Below are positions 16,140 to 25,883 of a DNA stretch of 40,830 nt, in pieces. How positions within the stretch are numbered: position 1 is the first letter of the stretch; the number at the start of each line of letters is the position of its first letter. The stretch is from assembly GCA_026195895.1 (NCBI GenBank), contig JAPHRO010000056.1:1-40830 (forward strand), given 5' to 3'. Position numbers and translations under genes: made by a program. A model generated the notes under the pieces. It saw only the letters and a list, made by a program, of their open reading frames with translations. It had not been told where the DNA came from and ran no database searches. This DNA is from Gammaproteobacteria bacterium (GTDB lineage Bacteria > Pseudomonadota > Gammaproteobacteria > SZUA-229).

Positions 16140-17210
16140 CTATTCGGCAAACGGGTAGTCGGTATAGCCATGCTCATCACCACCATAGAAGGTCGTCTGA
16201 TCAGCTTCATTTAATGGCAGATTATTTTGATAGCGATGCACTAAATCCGGGTTGGCTATAAATGGCACTCCAAAGGCAACCAGATCGCAGTCGCCATTCG
16301 CCAGTGCAGTTTGTGCGCGGTTTTTATCATAGGCATTGTTGGCCATGTAAATACCCTGATAAATATGACGCAGGGCAGGGTAATTTACATTACGTTCTTT
16401 TGTCATCATGTCGCCTTCCAGTATATGCAGGTAGGCCAGTTGGCGCGTATTCAATTGTTCAACAAAATAACTAAAATGTTCCTGTGGACTGGAGTCTGAC
16501 ATGGAATTAAAACTGTTTTCGGGCGTTAAGCGCAGGCCAACACGATTATTCGGCCAGACTTCGCAGACGGCATCGAGCACTTCATTTAAAAATCGCATGC
16601 GGTTTTCGACACTGCCGCCATATTCATCCGTCCGCTGGTTGGAACCATCACGTAAAAACTGATCCAGTAAATAGCCGTTGGCGCCGTGCACTTCGATGCC
16701 ATCAAAACCGGCCTGTCTGGCCATTTCTGCGGCGTGTTTATATTGAGCAACGATGCCGCTGATTTCACTACTTTCTAATGCGCGGGGTTCAACAAAGGGT
16801 TTCATTCCTTCATAGGTAATGGTATCGCCTTCCGGGCGCAGGGCAGAGGGTGCGACGGGTGTGGCATTGTTGGGTAGTAAATCCGGGTGAGATATACGGC
16901 CGCAGTACCAGAGTTGAATGAAAATATGGCCGCCTTCAGCATGCACGGCATCGGTAATATCTTTCCAGCCAGCGACCTGCGTTTCGCTATAAATACCAGG
17001 TGTGCCGGGATAGCCGACGGCATCCGGTGAGATGGGTGAAGCTTCGGTAATGATTAATCCGGCTGTGGCGCGCTGCCGATAATATTCAACGTTCAGGCTG
17101 TGTGGTGCATTATCCTGATTTGCTCGATTGCGCGTCATGGGCGCCATGACTATGCGGTTGGGTAATTCGAGATCACCCAGAGTGATGGGCGAAAATAGAT
17201 CATTGCTCAT
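16140..17210 (-). CDS. Old Yellow Enzyme family NAD(P)H:flavin oxidoreductase (NemA-like)
   Basis: A 356-residue FMN-dependent ene-reductase. Family features include the LFSPITLGDLELPNRIVMAPMTRNRA N-terminal region, ITEASPIS near residue 55, the IQLWYCGRISH strand near 97, and EVHGANGYLLDQFLRDGSN near 175, where the His and Asn ligate substrate. Enzymes of this type reduce activated alkenes, nitro compounds and N-ethylmaleimide in the cytoplasm. The motif usually reading QLWHxGR is QLWYCGR here, a mild variation. The start at 17210 is chosen because GGAGA lies eight bases upstream; an ATG at 17222 overlaps that ribosome binding site. It lies 110 bases downstream of the rhlE-led operon and may have its own promoter. 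Confidence 0.92.
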   Translation of the reverse strand: MSNDLFSPITLGDLELPNRIVMAPMTRNRANQDNAPHSLNVEYYRQRATAGLIITEASPISPDAVGYPGTPGIYSETQVAGWKDITDAVHAEGGHIFIQLWYCGRISHPDLLPNNATPVAPSALRPEGDTITYEGMKPFVEPRALESSEISGIVAQYKHAAEMARQAGFDGIEVHGANGYLLDQFLRDGSNQRTDEYGGSVENRMRFLNEVLDAVCEVWPNNRVGLRLTPENSFNSMSDSSPQEHFSYFVEQLNTRQLAYLHILEGDMMTKERNVNYPALRHIYQGIYMANNAYDKNRAQTALANGDCDLVAFGVPFIANPDLVHRYQNNLPLNEADQTTFYGGDEHGYTDYPFAE

Positions 17211-17320
17211 TTTTTTCTCCATGCCATGAATTTTCAGGTATTAATACTACCTTGTGATCTCTGCTGTTCAATCTTTTGACTTTAACATAGTTAACGACCA
17301 CTTCAGAATGTATTGCGTTT

Positions 17321-17578
17321 TTACCTGCGTCGCGTAGAGGGTTTGTCGTGATCGAGATCGGCCTGCACTTCATCGCGACTTCTTTCATAAACAATTTCTC
17401 TGCCCATAACATTACCAGCATAGGCCATGCCATTAGCTGTAGGTGTTAATGAGCATTTAACGCTATGTACACCTTCGCCAATCATCACTTCAATCTGCTC
17501 TGCTTTTTTACTGTATACAATAACTTCAAGAATCTGGTCATTCTCGGTGGCGCGTACTTTTATTGTTTCGTTATTCAT
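17321..17578 (-). CDS. Small hypothetical protein (85 aa), last gene of rhlE-led operon
   Basis: An 85-residue soluble protein with alternating beta-strand character in its first half and a charged C-terminus ending in STRRR. No domain is recognised. It starts 24 bases after the NYN-domain gene, in the same direction, with CAGGATG upstream of the ATG, so it is probably translated from the same transcript. Its function cannot be inferred beyond that association. Confidence 0.6.
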   Translation of the reverse strand: MNNETIKVRATENDQILEVIVYSKKAEQIEVMIGEGVHSVKCSLTPTANGMAYAGNVMGREIVYERSRDEVQADLDHDKPSTRRR

Positions 17579-17602
17579 AGTTTGTTCATCCTGTCGTACT
17601 GG

Positions 17603-18076
17603 CTATAGCAATAAATCATCATTGATAGCATGAAAGATGCTGGTGGCATTTATCAGTGAGTTGGCTGTGAGGCCTGGTACGCCATAGACTTCGGTGCTTA
17701 CCCCGTAATCTTTGGTAATTTTTTCCAGTAACAAGTCAAAGTCGCCGTCACCGGATAGCAAAATCACTGTATCTACATCTTTCGCTGCCTCCATAACATC
17801 AATGGTGATGCCAACATCCCAGTCGCCTTTGGCAGAGCCGTCGCTACGCTGGATATAGGGTTTGAGTTTAATGGTAAAGCCTATGTGCTTGAGTGCATTC
17901 TGAAATTTGAGCTGTTTGTCGTCGTCACGATGAATGGCGTAAGCAGTGGCTGAAACGATGTCGCCTTCGCTACCGATTTTCTGCCAGAGCTTGTGATAAT
18001 TAAACTGGCGGCCATAGGCCTGGCGGGTGGTGTAATAGATATTCTGTACATCTACAAAAATAGCAATTTTTTTCAC
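17603..18076 (-). CDS. NYN-domain (LabA/PIN-like) protein
   Basis: A 157-residue protein of the NYN family, a branch of PIN-like nucleases that act on RNA with divalent metals. The acidic residues expected at the active site are visible: FVDVQNIYY near residue 7, KGDWDVGITIDV near 83 and LLSGDGDFDLL near 106. The protein is a single domain with no added RNA-binding extension. It is the fourth gene in a minus-strand run that begins with rhlE, 27 bases after the methyltransferase. Members of this family are often called LabA/DUF88. Ribonuclease activity is inferred from the family, not demonstrated here. Confidence 0.87.
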   Translation of the reverse strand: MKKIAIFVDVQNIYYTTRQAYGRQFNYHKLWQKIGSEGDIVSATAYAIHRDDDKQLKFQNALKHIGFTIKLKPYIQRSDGSAKGDWDVGITIDVMEAAKDVDTVILLSGDGDFDLLLEKITKDYGVSTEVYGVPGLTANSLINATSIFHAINDDLLL

Positions 18077-18103
18077 ATTAAAATCTTTATTAATAATGTT
18101 GTA

Positions 18104-18775
18104 TCACCGTTGATAATGCAATATTCGACCCTTACATCGTACATCATCGGTACCCGGTTCATTAAAGTTTTCAAAGTGATGCGCGTAGCCCAGAGCAATC
18201 ATCTTTTTAGTGAAATTAGCGCGATTGCTTCGGTTGGGGTCAACAATCAATACTTCAACATTAGCACCAGAATGGCAATCGATAAACTGTGAAACATCTT
18301 CGGCGTGTGCGGGTTCATATAAAATATCGCTACCAATAATCAGGTCGAACTCACCCAGCTGGGGGTTGCTCGTTTGCCAGTTACCGGTTTGAAACTTTAT
18401 CGGTGACATATCGTTGCTGAGTATATTCTTATCCAGAAATTCTTTGGCCAGGGGATGGTAGTCGCTGGCGGTAATATCAACCCCCATTTTGTGCAGCACA
18501 ATACTGCTTAGTGCAAGGCCGCAGCCTATTTCCAGTACGCGTTTGCCATCCAGTTCAAACAGGCATACGGTAGCTGCCAGTATTCGGGACGCTGGCCAGA
18601 CAACGCCAAACAACGACCAGGTGGCAGATGATATGCCTAAATCGGCTGCCCGTTGTTCATGGTCGTAAAATTGTTGACTGTTTTTAAGAGAGCGAATTAA
18701 ATAGTCAATTTCATTAACAGTGATGGTTTCGTGCTTGAGCCGATAGTTATTCAAATGCGGTCCAGAGCAATACAA
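18104..18775 (-). CDS. Class I SAM-dependent methyltransferase (METTL/ETFB-MT-like)
   Basis: A protein of up to 223 residues with a Rossmann-type methyltransferase core: motif I VLEIGCGLAL near residue 80, an ITASDYHP strand near 101, and IIGSDILYEP near 146. The arrangement, with a WPAS segment before motif I and GSDILYE after it, resembles protein-lysine methyltransferases of the METTL21/ETFB type; the substrate is unknown. The TTG at 18775 is the most upstream usable start, and a second TTG at 18751 is an alternative; no strong ribosome binding site decides between them. It lies 36 bases after the 89-residue gene and 27 before the NYN gene. Confidence 0.82.
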   Translation of the reverse strand: MYCSGPHLNNYRLKHETITVNEIDYLIRSLKNSQQFYDHEQRAADLGISSATWSLFGVVWPASRILAATVCLFELDGKRVLEIGCGLALSSIVLHKMGVDITASDYHPLAKEFLDKNILSNDMSPIKFQTGNWQTSNPQLGEFDLIIGSDILYEPAHAEDVSQFIDCHSGANVEVLIVDPNRSNRANFTKKMIALGYAHHFENFNEPGTDDVRCKGRILHYQR

Positions 18776-18811
18776 ATAAACACCGCCGGCAGGTGACTTT
18801 ATTTCTGCGCA

Positions 18812-19081
18812 TCATTTTTTCTGGCTGCGTTGTGCATAGGGCGAGGTGCCTTTGGTAAACCGGTCATTGAGTTCCATGGCATAAGTTTTGGCATACTGCG
18901 TTACTGCCTTGAGTGAGCCTGATCGAACACAGACGATTTTGGAATTGCCCTGGCCAATCACATAACGACACCAGTCACCTTCCGGCATGCCTTCAGGTGG
19001 ATCCGTTTCTTCGACGCTTTCAAGTTGATATCTGGGCTTTAGCTTATTGATCTGCGGTTCAGTTTCAGTTTCCATTGTCAT
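18812..19081 (-). CDS. Small hypothetical protein overlapping rhlE stop
   Basis: An 89-residue soluble, charged protein with no recognised domain. Its ATG overlaps the rhlE stop codon (TAATG), a classic arrangement for translational coupling; a second ATG lies two codons later. The central part (GDWCRYVIGQGNSKIVCVRSG) looks like a small beta-rich fold, followed by an amphipathic helix and a basic tail. The overlap makes a role connected with RhlE attractive but unproven. Confidence 0.7.
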   Translation of the reverse strand: MTMETETEPQINKLKPRYQLESVEETDPPEGMPEGDWCRYVIGQGNSKIVCVRSGSLKAVTQYAKTYAMELNDRFTKGTSPYAQRSQKK

Positions 19082-20397
19082 TAGCCTCTCTGACTTGCTT
19101 GTTTTGCATTGCGCCTGGAACGACCATTCCCATTACTGTTAGCGTGCAATGCTGGATTTCCAGATCTGGGTCGTCTGGCTGTAGTGTTACGTTTGTTGTG
19201 ACTGGCCTTGCCTTGCTGGCCACCCCGTTGTTTCTGTACTGGTTCGGCTTTAATTCTTGGATCAGGTTCGTAACCGGGAATGGTGTCTTTAGGAATTTCG
19301 CGTTTCATTAGTCGCTCAATGTCGCTAAGTAGTTTCAGTTCGTCGACACATACCAGTGACATGGCTTCACCTTCATTGCCGGCACGACCGGTGCGACCGA
19401 TCCGGTGTATGTAATCTTCTGGAACATTCGGTAGTTCAAAGTTAACCACATGGGGTAGCTGGTCAATATCCAGTCCACGTGCGGCAATATCGGTTGCGAC
19501 CAGCACACGTACTTTGCCGGTTTTAAATTCTTCCAGTGCCCGGGTACGCGCGCCCTGGCTCTTATTGCCATGAATCGCTGTTGCTGTGATACCGTCGGTC
19601 TTTAACTGTTTAGTCAGACGATCAGCGCCATGTTTGGTGCGATTGAAGATCAGTACCTGTTTCCAGTTGTTTGCGCCAATCAGGTGAGAAAGCAGTTCGC
19701 GTTTACGGCCTTTATCGACGTGATGCACCACCTGGGTAACGCGTTCCGATGCCGTATTGCGGCTGGCAACTTCAATCAGCGCCGGTGACTTGAGTAATTC
19801 ATTGGCCAGTTTTTTGATCTCGTTGGAGAAAGTGGCGGAGAAAAACAGCGTTTGTCTCTGTTTCGGCAGTCGGGCAATGAGTTTACGGATGTCGCGAATG
19901 AAACCCATGTCGAGCATACGGTCTGCTTCATCGAGCACCAGGATTTCAACCTGAGAAAGATCAACCGTGTTCTGCTGGACATGATCCAGCAATCTGCCCG
20001 GGGTGGCGACCAGGATATCGACTCCGTTGCGCAAGGTACGTATCTGCGGATTGATTTTCACACCACCAAAAATTATCGTGGATTCCAGAGGCAGATGTTT
20101 GCCATATATTTTTACACTTTCGCCAACCTGTGCGGCCAGTTCTCGAGTCGGCGTCAGTACCAGGGCGCGGACATTGCGAGGGCCTCTGGTTGCCTTGTTA
20201 GACTCCATTAATCTTTGTAATAAAGGCAAGGTAAAGCCGGCGGTTTTACCCGTACCGGTCTGTGCACCGCCCATCAGGTCGCGGCCCTGCAGTACGGGGG
20301 GGATCGCCTGTATCTGTATCGGAGTGGGTTCGCTATAACCTTTTTCGGATACGGCACGCAGTAGTTCGGTCATAAGACCGAGAGATTCAAATGACAT
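19081..20397 (-). CDS. rhlE: DEAD-box RNA helicase RhlE
   Basis: A 438-residue DEAD-box helicase. The Q motif is [10 protein letters not shown] near residue 25, Walker A AQTGTGKT near 45, PTRELA near 82, TPGR near 132, DEAD near 155, SAT near 187, and HRIGRTGR near 335. The C-terminal tail is basic and rich in Arg, Asn and Gly, as in RhlE proteins, which assist ribosome assembly and RNA decay. GGAGAAATATCCAAAC precedes the ATG. It appears to lead a five-gene operon running to 17321. About 80 bases upstream begins an 88-base element that also precedes ybiT, suggesting shared control. Confidence 0.94.
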   Translation of the reverse strand: MSFESLGLMTELLRAVSEKGYSEPTPIQIQAIPPVLQGRDLMGGAQTGTGKTAGFTLPLLQRLMESNKATRGPRNVRALVLTPTRELAAQVGESVKIYGKHLPLESTIIFGGVKINPQIRTLRNGVDILVATPGRLLDHVQQNTVDLSQVEILVLDEADRMLDMGFIRDIRKLIARLPKQRQTLFFSATFSNEIKKLANELLKSPALIEVASRNTASERVTQVVHHVDKGRKRELLSHLIGANNWKQVLIFNRTKHGADRLTKQLKTDGITATAIHGNKSQGARTRALEEFKTGKVRVLVATDIAARGLDIDQLPHVVNFELPNVPEDYIHRIGRTGRAGNEGEAMSLVCVDELKLLSDIERLMKREIPKDTIPGYEPDPRIKAEPVQKQRGGQQGKASHNKRNTTARRPRSGNPALHANSNGNGRSRRNAKQASQRG

Positions 20398-20842
20398 GTT
20401 TGGATATTTCTCCAGGAATCAGCCTAATCAACACACGTGGTTTGAGACGGTCAAGGCAGAAGCTTATTTGTGTATTCAGAGGTGAATCGGGAAGGATTAC
20501 CGCTTTGGATAGAGGTGCAGACCGATGTGCACCAGAGTTTGGATTGACAGTATACCTGATTTCTGGATAAAAAGGGGGGTCGTCTGCCATATTGATTAAG
20601 CAGCAGACGATTGAGCCGAATGACAATGGCCGCTGGTTTGAGCTGGAAGCTAAAATATGAATCTTCGGAAATGTGTTCAATATCAAGTATTGTGTGGTGT
20701 TTTAGGTCAAAAACCGGTTACACTCCCTATTGCTACATTCTATCCTGGGTCTTGTCAGTAGTTCTTTATCAGTATTCTCCTGTTAATTTCCTCGTAAGAT
20801 TTGTAACACCTTTTATTTTTAATGCTTAATGAGGTAATTATC
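20398..20842. other. Divergent intergenic region between rhlE and cold-shock gene
   Basis: About 445 bases holding the rhlE leader with the shared 88-base element and, further right, the promoter and leader of the plus-strand cold-shock gene. A minus-strand open frame (20590 to 20387) crosses the element and ends within rhlE; I treat it as non-coding for now, and it is discussed under findings. Confidence 0.5.
20479..20566 (-). promoter_or_regulatory. Repeated leader element, copy A (upstream of rhlE)
   Basis: This 88-base stretch aligns with 27544-27630 upstream of ybiT, with about 67 of 88 aligned columns identical and one gap by my hand count. On the rhlE strand it contains GGTATACT, which resembles a -10 box, a perfect 6-bp stem (GGTGCA with TGCACC, plus-strand 20514-20533), and the identical block AGCGGTAATCCT. 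It begins 82 bases before the rhlE ATG. I do not recognise it as a named RNA family. Confidence 0.65.
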
Positions 20843-21043
20843 ATGGCAACAGGTACCGTTAAATGGTTCAACGAAACTAAAGGCTTCGGCTTTATTTCTC
20901 CCGATGACGGCAGCAAGGATGTATTTGCGCATTTTTCTGCTATCGCCAGCGAAGGTTTTCGCACACTGGCTGAAGGCCAGCAGGTGACATTCGACGTAGA
21001 GCAAGGTCCTAAAGGTCCACAGGCATCGAATATTAAGGTCTAA
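20843..21043 (+). CDS. Cold-shock protein (CspA family)
   Basis: A 66-residue cold-shock domain protein with RNP1 KGFGFI near residue 15 and RNP2 DVFAHF near 27. The ATG at 20843 is preferred to an upstream ATG because GAGGT lies 8-10 bases before it and the family begins with [10 protein letters not shown]. It is a paralogue of the csp gene at 14935-15144. It is followed by a strong hairpin terminator, beyond which the RRM gene starts within 21 bases, so a proportion of transcripts may continue into that gene. Confidence 0.95.
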   Translation: MATGTVKWFNETKGFGFISPDDGSKDVFAHFSAIASEGFRTLAEGQQVTFDVEQGPKGPQASNIKV

Positions 21044-21070
21044 CTGATCTTTTAATTGCTGTCTTAAATG

Positions 21071-21106
21071 AACCCTGCGAGAGATCTCGTGGGGTTTATT
21101 TTTTTT
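21071..21106 (+). terminator. Terminator or attenuator between cold-shock and RRM genes
   Basis: AACCC (21071-21075) and CGAG (21078-21081) pair with CTCG (21086-21089) and GGGTT (21092-21096), with a small internal loop, followed by a T-rich tract to 21106. It ends only about eight bases before the AGGAG of the next gene. Confidence 0.8.
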
Positions 21107-21126
21107 GTGTAAATAGGAGTAAGCTG

Positions 21127-21393
21127 GTGAAAAAATTATTTGTTGGCAGTTTGCCAGCTACGATGACCGAAGAGTCTTTGGAGGCACTGTTTTCGCAGTT
21201 TGGCAAGGTGCGTTCGCTTAAGCTGGTGAGAGACGTGTTCACCGGAAATTGCAAGGGATTTGGTTTTCTTGAAATGGAAGGCCATGAAGCACGGGCTGCC
21301 ATTGCCGGATTAGATGGTAAGTCATTTGAAGGCAATAGCCTGAAAGTGAAATTCGAAGTAGAGAAAAATAAAGGCCGCAAGGGTCGTCGCTAA
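21127..21393 (+). CDS. RNA-recognition-motif protein
   Basis: An 88-residue protein consisting of a single RRM. RNP2 is LFVGSL at residues 4-9 and RNP1 is KGFGFLEM near 43-50, followed by a short basic tail ending in GRKGRR. Bacterial RRM proteins of this size bind single-stranded RNA and in cyanobacteria are cold-induced. The start is a GTG at 21127 with AGGAG eight bases upstream. There is no room for a promoter between the preceding terminator and this start, so transcription must come from read-through of the cold-shock gene or from a promoter inside it. Confidence 0.92.
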   Translation: MKKLFVGSLPATMTEESLEALFSQFGKVRSLKLVRDVFTGNCKGFGFLEMEGHEARAAIAGLDGKSFEGNSLKVKFEVEKNKGRKGRR

Positions 21394-21565
21394 CGAATTT
21401 GATAGTCATTTAGTATTATTCAATAAAGATGGAGAAAAACCATCGCCGTTATTATTATCCATTGCCATGTTCAGGTGGCGAATTATTTTCCCAGTTGCAT
21501 TGTGATTCCTGATACGAAAATATCAGGGATAAATTAACTCTTTTCAAACGGGAAAATATTCAGCT

Positions 21566-22158
21566 ATGGATCTGTTGACTCAAGGTTTGCTGGGCAGTGT
21601 ACTGGCCCAGTCCGTTGCCAGTAAAAATGAAACAAAGCTGGCGTGACTGATTGGTGTAGTATCTGGGCTACTGGCAGATGCTGAAATATTGATTCAGTCA
21701 TCAAATGATCCGTTGCTTTATATTAAATATCATCGCCACTTCAGCCATTCTATCTTCTTTATTCCATTTGGTCCGGCTATAGCATGAATTTTACTGTGGC
21801 CATTTTTGCGTCAAAAAAATTCCCGCCAACGACTGTTTATTTTTTGTTTGATGGGCTTTAGTCTAAGTGGTGTGCTGGATGCGTGTACCAGTTATGGCAC
21901 ACATTTATTCTGGCCCATAAGTGATGAGCGTGTCGCCTGGCATATTATTTCGATTATTGATCCAGTTTTTTTTAGTTTGATATTACTGCTTACCCTGGTA
22001 CTGGGCTGGCGCATTCAAACCGGCGGGTGGCCTGTACGGGATTAACACTCTGCGTCATATATCTGGCAACTGATTTTATGCAATTGCAGCGTGCCCAGCA
22101 GGTGAGGCAGCGATTTTTTAATATGCTGTTCGGGCGCTATGATTCCGTTGATGGCTAA
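21566..22158 (+). pseudogene. Decayed YdjM/DUF457-type membrane metal-dependent hydrolase
   Basis: Starting at ATG 21566 the frame reads MDLLTQGLLGSVLAQ, then LLADAEILI, YHRHFSHSIFFIPFG, and LLWPFLRQ, the pattern of the DUF457/YdjM family with its His-containing HRxFTHS-like motif. The frame is interrupted by TGA codons at about 21644 and 21785. It stops at 22045, but family-like sequence (LTLCVIYLATDFMQLQRAQQ) continues in another frame to a TAA at 22158. The C-terminal part of the family is missing. With two nonsense codons, a frameshift and a truncation it should be inactive. Confidence 0.8.
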
Positions 22159-22177
22159 TATTGACGACGCGAGGGAT

Positions 22178-22894
22178 TTATAGCTCGGCATTATGGTAAA
22201 CGTTCTGCACATCATCCAGATCGTTTAACATATCCTGAAATTTTTCGAACATCTCCGCATCTTCACCGCTTACTGGTGTAGTGGTTTGCGGAATGAACTG
22301 AATTTCATCGACTTCAAAATCAATCTCACCAAACGCATCGGTTAATGCCTGTTTGGCTTTGAAATATTCCGTATTCGGTGCGAATACGGTGATGTTGCCG
22401 TCTTCATTTTCGATATCGGTTACATCGACATCCGCTTCCATCAGCGCTTCCAGCACAGCATCTTCATCATCGCCACTGAATACCAGGATAGCGCTATGAT
22501 CAAACATATGGCTGACACTGCCTTCGCTACCAATTTTACTTTTGGTTTTGGTAAAGCACTGGCGGACATCACCAAAGGTACGATTAGGGTTGTCAGTAAG
22601 ACAGTCAATAATTACCATGCAGCCGCCGGGACCAAAACCTTCATAGCGGGCAAGGGCAAAATCTTCACCGCCACCGCCTTCGGCTTTTTTGATGGCTTTT
22701 TCAATGACGTGGGCCGGTACCTGAGCCTTCTTGGCGCGTTCAATCAGACCGCGCAGGGCCAGATTTCCATCGGGATCAATACCGCCTGATTTGGCACAGA
22801 CGTAAATTTCGCGACTCAATTTACTGTAGACCTTGGCCTTCTGGTCCGAGGTTTTAGCCATGGATTCTTTGCGGTTCTGGTAAGCTCTACCCAT
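22178..22894 (-). CDS. YebC/PmpR (TACO1) family protein, YeeN-like
   Basis: A 238-residue protein. The N-terminus [20 protein letters not shown] is closer to the YeeN branch than to YebC, which begins [22 protein letters not shown] near residue 83 and FDHSAILVF near 132 are family hallmarks, and the C-terminus ends [10 protein letters not shown] as in YeeN. Members act as DNA-binding regulators or, as recently shown for YebC-type proteins, relieve ribosome stalling. The start at 22894 is chosen from this family N-terminus; a longer open frame to 22969 adds unrelated residues. The acidic C-terminal third is typical. The ribosome binding site is weak (GGAACC). Confidence 0.88.
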   Translation of the reverse strand: MGRAYQNRKESMAKTSDQKAKVYSKLSREIYVCAKSGGIDPDGNLALRGLIERAKKAQVPAHVIEKAIKKAEGGGGEDFALARYEGFGPGGCMVIIDCLTDNPNRTFGDVRQCFTKTKSKIGSEGSVSHMFDHSAILVFSGDDEDAVLEALMEADVDVTDIENEDGNITVFAPNTEYFKAKQALTDAFGEIDFEVDEIQFIPQTTTPVSGEDAEMFEKFQDMLNDLDDVQNVYHNAEL

Positions 22895-23330
22895 GAAATG
22901 GTTCCAATCTAAAATGGTGAAGGCGTGGATTTTACTAAATTTAATGGCCAGGGAACAGACGCAGCGCACTCAGGCAGTCAGATTGGAATGAAAATAATGT
23001 ACACAGTTGATATATGTCGAATTGATCAGGCCAATGGGGTATTTTTCCGTGTCTTTTATCGAGTGTCAGGGGCAGGGATTATTGCGGAGAGCGTATTTTT
23101 CGATGTACTTTCTTATCCACTGTACAGGCTGTCAAACTCAGCAAATTACCATTCATGACGTAAGGTAACTGCGTATCTGCTTATGCTATAAAAGATGCAT
23201 AATATTTTTTGATATTGTATTGCCTGGTATCACTGGCTTTCTATTCGAAGGTATTAATGCGTAATATATTAAAGCAGCAAGAGACCAGGGTTGTTTGCCA
23301 TAAATCTAAAGTATGTGGAGTCACATAGCA
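22895..23330. other. Divergent intergenic region, no gene recognised
   Basis: About 435 bases between a minus-strand and a plus-strand gene. An open frame at 22925-23158 has no recognisable product or ribosome binding site. An inverted repeat, TTATGC (23181-23186) with GCATAA (23197-23202), is followed by a T-rich run and could be a weak hairpin. Promoters for both genes should be here but I cannot place them. Confidence 0.4.
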
Positions 23331-24152
23331 GTGATTAAATTAACTTCACCAGTCGTTCTGATAGCGCTAGTTGTTGCGCCATTTATTGCATACAGTGATG
23401 GGTTGCCCATTATCCATGATGCGCATATTCATTATGATCAGGATATGTGGCAAATGCTGTCACCTGCCGATGCCCTGCGCATGATCAGGGATGAAAATAT
23501 ACAGCGTGCGCTGGTTTCGGCAACACCGACCGAAGGTGCTGAAAAACTTTATCGGCAAGATCCTGAGCTGGTTATTCCCATGCTGCGTCCCTATAAAAGC
23601 TGGCGTCATCGTTATCTCTGGTTCAAAGATCCTGATTTAAAAAAATATTTGTTAGCGCATATGCAGCGTGTACCGTATCGAGGTTTTGGAGAATTTCATG
23701 TCTTCGGTAAAGATGCGGGCACGACACAAATGGGCGAAATGATCGAACTTGCACGGCGGCATAAATTTGTATTGCATCCACATACCGATCTTGAAGGCAT
23801 ACGTCTTATTCTGGGAAAAGCGAATGATATTGTGGTGATGTGGGCGCACGGTGGTTTTGATGTGCCGGTGGATATTCTGCGCAATTTACTTAAACAATAT
23901 CCGAAACTTTATATTGAACTGTCTTTTCGGGAAGGCATGCTTGATGCTGAACAGCAGTTAACATCGGAATGGCGAGCATTCCTGGTTAATTATCGTTCGC
24001 GATTTTTAGTGGGGATGGATACCTACAAGCCCAGTCAATGGGCTGATTTGCCAGAAATTGCGGCAGAAGCCAGGCACTGGCTCAAGCAATTGCCGGCAGA
24101 TGTTGCGGTGGATATTGCGCGCAATAATCTTGATCGCCTGTTTCCGTATTAA
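23331..24152 (+). CDS. Exported amidohydrolase-family protein
   Basis: A protein of about 273 residues with a hydrophobic N-terminal signal (LIALVVAPFIAY) and a TIM-barrel amidohydrolase pattern: DAHIHYD near residue 30, GFGEFH near 122, HPHTD near 152, WAHGGFD near 175, and GMDTY near 228. These supply the histidines and aspartates expected for metal binding in the amidohydrolase-2 group. The substrate is unknown. The GTG at 23331 is preferred because GGAG lies about 11 bases upstream; an ATG at 23313 has no ribosome binding site. The gene ends only four bases from the convergent 62-residue gene. Confidence 0.8.
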   Translation: MIKLTSPVVLIALVVAPFIAYSDGLPIIHDAHIHYDQDMWQMLSPADALRMIRDENIQRALVSATPTEGAEKLYRQDPELVIPMLRPYKSWRHRYLWFKDPDLKKYLLAHMQRVPYRGFGEFHVFGKDAGTTQMGEMIELARRHKFVLHPHTDLEGIRLILGKANDIVVMWAHGGFDVPVDILRNLLKQYPKLYIELSFREGMLDAEQQLTSEWRAFLVNYRSRFLVGMDTYKPSQWADLPEIAAEARHWLKQLPADVAVDIARNNLDRLFPY

Positions 24153-24156
24153 TGTG

Positions 24157-24345
24157 TTAAGTATTGTTTTGTTTTTCTTCGGCTAATTCGCGTTCAAATT
24201 TATCAGCCAGTTCACGGCGGATTTTAGCCTGGTAGGCATTGCGCGCAAATGTTTTGATTGAGCCGGGCTGATCTTCGAGTTCCTGTGCTTCTCTGCGCAG
24301 TTCGTCGATCGCTTCCTGTCGGGTCATTTTGGGTTTATCGCTCAT
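24157..24345 (-). CDS. Small hypothetical protein (62 aa)
   Basis: A short, highly charged helical protein beginning MSDKPKMTRQEAIDELRRE, with heptad-like spacing of hydrophobic residues suggesting a helical hairpin or coiled coil. No domain is recognised. It lies 23 bases after dbpA in the same direction and is probably cotranscribed with it. Confidence 0.6.
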   Translation of the reverse strand: MSDKPKMTRQEAIDELRREAQELEDQPGSIKTFARNAYQAKIRRELADKFERELAEEKQNNT

Positions 24346-24368
24346 GTTAACCGTCTCGATTATTGCTG

Positions 24369-25763
<1,395 letters not shown>

Positions 25764-25829
25764 GGCGGCGCCTCTTTGGCTGGCTGAAGGGAAGTCGGGC
25801 TGTATATGTCTTGGGAGAGCAGGGCGCTG

Positions 25830-25867
25830 GTAAATAGTTACTGCCAGGTTTGGCAATAACTATTTAC
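25830..25867. terminator. Long perfect hairpin downstream of ybiT
   Basis: GTAAATAGTTA (25830-25840) and TGCCA (25842-25846) pair with TGGCA (25851-25855) and TAACTATTTAC (25857-25867), giving 16 base pairs with one mismatch and a GGTT loop. It lies just past the ybiT stop and ahead of dbpA. It lacks a T tract, so it may be a terminator, an mRNA-stabilising hairpin or a protein-binding site. Confidence 0.55.
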
Positions 25868-25883
25868 AGATCGAGCCATTTCT

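Noticed and set aside
21566-22158. UGA read as tryptophan or selenocysteine in the YdjM-like gene
   Set aside because: The same locus also has a frameshift and lacks its C-terminal part, and UGA ends other genes in the window (for example those ending at 3307 and 4311). No selenocysteine insertion element is apparent.
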